Shown one piece after another: positions 23,601 to 32,600 of a DNA stretch of 64,000 nt (position 1 is its first letter; each line of letters opens with the position of its first letter). The DNA is taken from the NCBI GenBank assembly GCA_008828725.1, contig MEHQ01003854.1, forward strand, positions 1,572,768 through 1,636,767, given 5' to 3'. The DNA comes from Saccharina japonica. Its lineage: Eukaryota > Sar > Phaeophyceae > Laminariales > Laminariaceae. Under the pieces are notes generated by a model. It worked only from the letters and a program-made list of their open reading frames with translations. It did no database searches and was not told the origin of the DNA. A program made the translations under genes and the position numbers.

Positions 23601-26600
23601 ACGCGACGCGACGCGAGCTTTGGTGTTCCACAGGTTGTAACACCCAGCCTCTCTGCCCATGGGGCAAGGCGGGTCCGAAGCGCTCTGGGTGGCAGTACCC
23701 AATAACGAACAGACATAATAGCAGCATTTATATAATATATATATAGGAACTACGTGATAGGAAACAGTTCGTGATCCCAATCAAAGAGAAAACAGGCATG
23801 TATGCACGCCTTCGCAAGGCCAGGTGCAGACAAGACCGACCACGCCAAAACTCGGCAATACCATTTGGTAGCTAGAGGAAATGGGTCTCGTTCGAGCTTT
23901 GTCGCACTTCATGCACCCCACTCTCTAGCAGTCCATGCTCGGCCATTGTCCACTGCGCTGAGAGGGGGTTTCGTTGAATGAACTCTGCACAGTGTAACTA
24001 TATATACCTTTACCGAGAAACATCAACAACATAAAATACTTCCTCAATAATACGACGGATTCCTCAGGAGAATTACCAACCTACCTTCACCACCTCGAAC
24101 CTTCGTGACCGGAAACGGTTGACGGTTGTCGGGGCAAATACATACCTTCCACTCTTGAGAGAAGGGCTTCCGAATAACTGTTGGTTTTTTGTTGTCCGTG
24201 CAAACGTTGACTGGCGTGACTCCTTCGGTTCAAAGGTTGCCTAGGTTTCCCTGACTGAGTTACTATTGTCGAGAAAAGTATTACCGAGAGGCAACGTTTC
24301 GTACGATTTGATGTGCGCCGACATGTATTGACGCCTATTCCCGAATCCTTCCTCTCTGATTTATATCGCCGGTTGTGTCCGATACCAGGAGACTCGGTTC
24401 CAATCGGTTGAACAGGTTGCCCGTGGACGCCTTCGCGAGTTTGCCGGCTCTGCAGGAATTGTGAGTGCCTTAGACGCTATCCCTTTTCTTTTATGATGCC
24501 TGAACCGAAAGCAGGGGGTGTCGGAACGTGTTTCGGTGCTGCCGTCAATATAATCCCGCCGTCCCGCCAATATACGTACCATGTTTAGCATTGACCCGTC
24601 GATGTACACCGTGGATACCTGAATGTACTGTGGAACCGCTTGGTGATACCGGTTTGTATAACGTCCCGCGCCTCTAGAGGTCTTCTAATCGTTAACCTTG
24701 GCGACAACTACGGTCAAGGTCGTGAGTTCGAGGTCTGTTGAGCAGGATTATTTTATGGGGGGGAGTTCCGACTCGCAGAAAGCTCCTGACCTTGCTCGTG
24801 TTTTCACATTTCGACGCGAGTCGGCGAAGGGGGGGAAAAGCTGAAGCCTTCCCGTGATGTAAACGAAGGCCCACACCGCAGTGGTGATAGTGGAGGCGTC
24901 CGCGCTATTTTACTCCAGTTCTAAGAAACGAGCGCATTCGAGCTGGAAAAATAGTGCACATAACATAGATGCGAGGGTAACAAACAAACGAACACATCCC
25001 AGGGACGGTGACACTAACGTGTATATCGAGCGGTACAGTAATGGGAGGTGGATGTAAACGAGTCTATGAGAGTAAGGAGAGAGGAACACCCAAATACATA
25101 CATTGGACACCAAAAGCATGCTACGGTAAAGGTGCCTATTGTGTTTCTAGGGGTAGCCACTTGAGCAGCTCTATACCCCAGGCAAACACTGACTTGGAGG
25201 ACGCCAAGAGTTTTACCCGAAGTACCAATCCCACGAGCCAATCATTCAAGAAACAAAATTGCAACACGATGCTGAAATCTCGAAGATTTAGGGCTAAAGA
25301 GTCCCCATAATTCACAAACCGTTTTAGCCCAAATCGTGCTGCCTGCATCGTAGCACGGGTCACCACTACATCAGGATGGCAAGCATGCTGGAGCTAGAAA
25401 ATAAGTGACAAGACATGGCAGACAAGAAGAAAGGGGTACGGAAAGGCGTACCTGGTAGGCCATAAACCATATCAAGGTTTTGGTAGCGAGATTAATCAGA
25501 TGTGGAGAGGGATAACAGACACACCGGGCAAACACGCAGGAAAGGAAGACACGGAAATAGGTTCATTTAGAGCACGGAACGGTATAAGGGGTAGTGGTTC
25601 GAATTGGACATGGTATCAATTAATACCACTGTAGAGCGTTCCCGCAGGTCAGGAACATCTGCAACCACCAAAACGTTCGACGCAGAGTGTCGAGAAGAAG
25701 ATCAGCGCGTGGAAAGAGGTGAAAGTAAATTCATCAGCAAGGAAAAACAGCGGTCCTACCAGGGCACAGAGAAAGTTCGCAAGGGAGGAAGTAAATAAGT
25801 GCCTAGCTGAATTTGAGAGTCAAAAGGGAGCAGGGGAAGACCAAAGAGTGATTCAATTACGAAAATACGGGTGAGAAAGAAGGCTTGCCGTGATGGTAAT
25901 GTTGTACAAGGGTTCCGCTATGCGGGCGGCTAACGCCGCCCGCTACGCTCGCGGAAGGAAGAATAGAACCAAATGTGAAAAGCGTAAAATAGGAACACGT
26001 AGTGTTTTTGCAACTGGCAACTTGATAATGCCAAGAGCTCCATATGTATGACGGCAAATACAGGACAGAAATAATACTGGTGATTTTTTTTATTTTCCGA
26101 CACGAAAAAACATCGCGAAAAAACAAAGCTTCGCTCCGAGGGACAGCCGCCCTCTATGCTCACGCAACTTTAGAAAAGGGACAGAAGAGGTCCGCGATGT
26201 GTAAAGACCGACTTGAAAAGGCCAAAGAGATTCATGGTGCAATGCAGCGAAATACTTACTGCTGTACCCAACTGAACGTACAGTACCCGTCTACCGCTGT
26301 ATTGTGATGCAGGAGTACTGGTATGTGGCATATATTCTGTGTCAAATCGACTATCATACCTGTGTACGACGACAGCAGTACGACACAAAAAGAAACACAC
26401 ACACCAAAGAACAAACAAACGTACAGGCGACTTGCAAATGCATACAGCAGTACTCGTAGTAGATAGATACAGAGCTCCATGCTCCAGGACAACATAGCTG
26501 TATGTTCGGAAGAAAGAAAAAGCACAGCAACCTGGCTCGCAGCGCGGCGCTGCGCTGCCTGCTGGGGGTGTGATGTGTGCCTTTTTAAAGACTACTAAGT

Positions 26601-29600
26601 GTGGTAGTACAACAACAGCAGCAGCAGCAGCAGTACTACTGTAGTACCTTCGATCTTTGTATGTATAAAACGAGTATGAAAGAGAAAGCACAACACAGCA
26701 GTAGTAGTAGTAGTACGGTCGTCGATCGAATGGTACAAAAATCCAACAAAACTGAGAAAGACGTACATACGTATGCTACTCGTACTCGTACTCGAACAAA
26801 ACGCTCCCCGCCCACCCGCGATCACCTCGCCATCGATTCGGTCCGGGTCGATCCCTACTGCCTCTCTGCCCCAGTGAGCCCCGGGGCCCACCTCGCGTGA
26901 AGCCCGGTGCTCACCCGTGGCCCTCGTTCACCCGCTCGAGGATGAGCATGCCTCTGTAAATAATAATTTTCTATAAATAACGCACCGCTTGAACTTGGCT
27001 TGCATGTTCTTTTATTACAGACAAAAACAATCCTTATAATTTCGGACATACATACTGGATTCATTGCAGCAGCAGCAACAGCGAAGACCTTCATGCTCCC
27101 CTCGTGTCTCGATGGACACGCCACGCCTAGCCACGAAAAAAACGACCGCGCTCCTTCTGACCCCCCCCTCTACTGGCCAGCGCCCTCCCATATACCCGCG
27201 GTGGTGCCGGGCTCGCACGCGCTGTCGTGCTCACTGGGTACACGCACGAACCCAAAACCGGAAATGTTTAACAAAAATCAAGTACGTCGTATCAAAAAAT
27301 GTTTTGTAAAAAAGTTGACATTGCAATTTTAGAAATAAAAACACAGAAACCTAGGAAACCCAAGATCCTCCGGAAAGCAAGTAACTTCTGCTTCGGCAGT
27401 TAGAGGCTGAGAGTGGCTGTGAGGGACCAACATATGCCGAGGAAAGCTTCCGAACCAAAGAAGATCAAGGTATGTATTGATATAACTGGATATGAAAAAA
27501 AGAATCCGCATGGGTGGAGAGACGAAATAGTTGTGAACTTGTTTTGAGACAGAGGACAAGGCTGACCCGGGGAATCACAGAGGAACGACGCCACCAAGCA
27601 CAGGAATCAAAGTATGGCGTAAGCGTTCGAACCTTATAATGGTATCACTGATGTAAACGAAACACACCCGAAACGAAGAGCAAGCAGGGTTTAGGGCACG
27701 GGACGTAGCTGCGTAAATCATGTGTACATATATATTTATTAGGGAATACAGTCCAAGTTTGGTAATACCCGGGGCTAATAGTGTGTTGTTTAGTTATAAA
27801 TAGATGTGCAGAAGACACACGCTATCTTAAGCCAGAGATACATTCAGGTTTTTGTTTATTCAAGGCTCCTCACTCCAGGGGATCTATTATAATAGGTAGT
27901 CTTAAGCCTGATGCTGGAGACGCACAAAAGTGCTACCCGATTGTCATAACCGCGGCCTAAGTATACAATGAACAATATTGCAACTCACGAAAGAAGTTCC
28001 GACTAGCTTGGATTAAGAAGCCCGCGACGAGTCGAAACAATTTCCGCCAAAATGTGCTTCCTCTATATGGTAGCACGAGTCAGACGGCCTACCATACCAT
28101 CTGGAGAAATGTATTGTGGAAGTAGTTGTGGAACAGTGGGGATCACAGGAAACATGTGGAGAATAACGAAACCTATGACGGAAGATGCGAGAATTGCTGT
28201 GATGCTGGACGGGGAAGTATCGAAGTATGTTGCCATTTTACAAAGAGTTTCAAAGGCGTGTACGTAATCACCATATACCGTCAAGTTACATATGAATTAA
28301 CTGATAGTAGCAGTCGAAGCAGGAAAGCAGGGATTCACAGTCCGGGAAGATACGGTGTCGGCATCGACGTTCGCGGATGATTTTGTGGGGGTATTATAAA
28401 CACTCGGAGAATTGGGAGGATTGCAATAACAACTAGAGAAAACCCTAGAGTGCACTAGGATATTGATATTGACGGCGAACGTAATCAAGCGCGCAGTAGT
28501 TGCACGTAACGAAGATAAAAGGAACCGGGCAACATTGAATTGGAAGTGGGGAGGAGATGAATTACCGATCGCAGACCAATATACGTAACTTGGTGTAGAG
28601 ACAAAATATACTGCTATCGGATTGCAATTAGAGCAGCATTAGCGGAAAAGCGTGAAGCACACGTACATAAATGTATGCGATCTTTGACTGCATTCCGATG
28701 CATGGGGTTCTACCAAAGCTGTTATGTACAGGAGAAGGATTGGAAGATAGCGATAATCTGGCGAGACAGTTGTTAACCGTAAATATGACAGAAACTGAAA
28801 AGGTACCAGGCTGGTCAAGTACGACGAGAAACACAGTCTTCAGAGCCTAACTGGGAATGTACCCATAAACCAAATAGAGACAGAAATAAGTTGAAATGTC
28901 AATAGAGTAAGACATATGCTAAAAACGAAGTTTCCAGCCATAGATGACTGAGCTGAATGGGAGAAAGCAGCGAAAGGGCGAGCTGGAGCAAGGTGATATA
29001 GCGTAGTGAAGAAAATCGGGAGGATATTTGAGAAGACTAAATTAAGATGCTGTCCATATATAGGTTTAGGGGATACATCATTTAAGTAAAAATTAGGACA
29101 GAGAGAAGGGGAAGGCTAGCGCTAATAAATAAGACGAACTATGAAAACCAAAAATAGATACACGGGTGGTTACGAGCAGGGGTATTATTGGAAATATAAT
29201 TTGCACGGTTTAATGGACTTAGCGTCAACGCTGAAGCTGCAACTCGTGTAGGGGACCTGGGCCAGCCAGTAAGAGGAAATAGTTACACCAGTATGCGGGA
29301 ACAGGAATAAGTAGAGGCACAGATGTGCGTTTGTGGTAAAGTAATAAAGCGTAAACCTCACATAGTGGGAGGATGTGAACTGTACCAGGAGGAACAGGAC
29401 GTGTGAGAGGGCATGAGGAAAATTGACGAACATGTGACATGGAGAAGTTTGGTGCACTAGATAATAAGAGAGGAAGCAATCACTATCCTTGGAGATAAAT
29501 GGTGGCAACGGGCGGCGAAACAGGAAATTGGTACTATTATAAACATAAATTTATGCCATATGTGGAAACCACGCAGTGCACGGGTCAATATTGGGCGTGT

Positions 29601-32600
29601 TTCTACTAGGGGTATGAACAGCTGCTCAGCCTCGAAAGGGATGTGTGGTCAACGGTCAAATTTCTCAGGCACGCAACTAGTGAGCACCCCCGCCCCTCCC
29701 CCGCCAGGGGCAGGGGCAGGGAGGGCATCGAACGATCTGGATGATGTATGAACTAATTCAAGCATGGAGAACCGTGGGCAAGACGAGGCGAAACGGTAGC
29801 TAGTGCCGGTTTGCCAATGTCCAGTTTGGCTCCTTCTTAAAGGGTATTTCGTATATTGTCACGTTAACGAGGCTTGGCTTTAAAACCCCCACGAAAACTG
29901 ATTAATTAGACACAAACTGAGGCCCACAACATCAGAAACAGCACGACACCAAAACGCAAGGATCTACAACCACACGAAAAATGAAACCCTGGGCCGAGGA
30001 ATAAAAATATAACAGAGGGGCTTTGAGTTCGAGGGCCCCGGTAGATTTGAAACCGCAAATGGGAAAGGATAGTAGTTCGTGATAGCTAACAAAAAAGGAA
30101 CCTGTACATGATAGTAGAAGCTCGCGGGAACAACAATCATTACAGTGCTCCTCGAAACGCGCCCTCGTAGCGCATCAACTGGCCTAATTGCTGTTGGATG
30201 CCTCTTCCCCGATTCCTCTCTTCAGGTCCCTAGAAAAAAACTTTCTGACAACGCTCCCCGCAGGCGTTTTCGACGTCTTGAGTTCGGATTCAACGCTGAA
30301 CAAACTGTGAGTGCATCCGCTAGCTAACCTTCTTCGAGGCTGATCACGGCAGCACCTCAAACGTTGGTGGGCCGAATGTGACTTCGAATTTCGCACCGCT
30401 CATTAACCCTAGTATGACCGCCTGTCGGTCTGCCATAATGCGGAGGGCCCAGTACATACGCCCATTTTCGAAGACGAGTCCGAGTATGGTTGGTCCGCGT
30501 ACATCAGGATGCCAATCTTGGATAGACAAACGCGTTAGCCGTTGGCGAAATTGACCGGCAGTATATTATGTATGTGTGCACCCATCACAACATCATGCCA
30601 GTGACCTCCGCACAAGTTAGCTGAATACCCCTCCATTTCGCCTTGTCTGCGAACTATCGTCTGCGGATTTAGGGACCTGGCGTATAACTCGGGCCTGCAA
30701 TGCGTTCCCACCAAGTAAGTATTACCAGGTATACATTACGGGATCCACCGTGATGTTGTTCGTAGGCATGAGTGAATGATTCGTCTGCGGCCCATTCGTT
30801 TGGCCGAGGCTTGGAACCATCATACAGACCAATTTACCTCGGATATGTTACCAAACCACGAAGATTTTCCGCTCGCTCTGCGTTCTTCTTGTCGCCGGAT
30901 AAATATTGGTGCGAAAAAAAAATAGAGATTTAAACCGTTTCAGTTTTGAACGGTTTACGCAGGGTATCCTACGCCATCCTAGCCAGAGCCCGGGCGAGGA
31001 TTGAGAATGTAGTTATTGTCGGGACCAAAGCTGGGGTCGCAGTGTCACGGTTAGCGCCTTCCAGTTTAGCGGCTAACGAGACCCCTCGCACTTCTGGCTA
31101 CCGTATTGACTTACGCGTGTCAACAATGCTTTGAGTGTGTGGATCTCTAGATATGTACCACCATTGGTTTGTTTCGTTGCACTGCGCCAACAAAGTTAGC
31201 AAACATTCGCTTTTGAGTGACATACAGAGCGTCTTTGGCAGGGAGCCTCAACCACCGCGTTGGCAATGTAGAGATATCTCTCCCTTGCATCGGTTCTCTG
31301 TTGTGGCCGGCCGTGTACATCCGAGCCTGCGCGCAGGGACGGCTAAGACAAGACAAATAGTCAGATTTCATCCACCGCCGGGTGTATCAGGGTCCAGGGG
31401 GTGGGCGATTCCATAACTACAACTTCGACGATCCGGCGTGCCACTAGTAACCCCCCCCCCCCTCTTCTCGTTCATGCGTTCCGGTACATGCAACAGCTCG
31501 GCTGGAAGTCTGTCAGCTCCTTTTACCGTTGGCACGGAGTGCGGTAAGTACCTGCGGGGTGCAGCTAGGGTTGTGTCGACCTCGTCTCATATACTCGGTT
31601 TACCCCTACTTGGTGTCGACTAGGTTTCGCGCCGGGAAATCGATGGCATGCCCACTTAAGAACGAACATGTGTGACACTGGTGGCGTTGTATCATGGAGG
31701 CCCGGCACGGTAGCGGAATCCATACCCTACGAACGTGTGGATGTTTACTCGATACGATAGGTAACTAAAAACGTGACGTAACACGGTTTGCCCAAGGTCA
31801 TCTACGGTTTGACTGTCTGTACTGTCGCCGAATGCGAAGGTCTAATGGCGGGGAAAACCCCGCCTAAATAACCTTAAATAATTATCCGTGTGTATGACCC
31901 CTCTTCCATTTTAATTCCTGCCAAACGTGTATACTGCCGAACAGGATGCACCCCAGAGGGCGCCGTTTCGTGCGATACTGGTGAACGATGTGCTGCTGGG
32001 GCCGTCGGCTACACGTGCGCTGTTGTTGTCGGTAAGATATGCGTTTCGGAACCATTGAGGGAAATCCCCGCTACTGTCGCCGACGAATACCACCACCGGT
32101 ACACTGCAGGATGAGTTCCGCCTATGATCGTCGGGTGTGATGAGACGGTCAAACGCCTCTGGTAGGCCCCGTTTGTAGTAGAGGCCTCGACGCAAGGTAC
32201 GTCGCCAAACGTGAACCTTGTGCAAACAAACAAGGACCTTGTACCTTTGGTGAACGTGCAAGAAGACCGGTTGGGCGCCAACCTATAGCTGATGTGCCGT
32301 ACACCTGCCGTATCATGTATATTACTTACGTGCGAAGTATTTGTACAGGGTGCTCCAACAACGATTTCAGACGTTTTCGTGTGCGATTTCTCCTCCGCCG
32401 TCTTCGATCAAGCCTTAATCATACGTTTAACTGCTTGTGTTTTGACTCGTGCGAAGTATGCTTCACACGCAATGAAGTTTGTCCGGGGATTATAGATATT
32501 GCACGTATTGACGACACTCGCCTCCTGTCATTGCTTGGGTTGCAAGGAAAGCACGTACGCCTCAATCATGCCAGTGCCGCAGTTTCCAATTGCATGTTTA

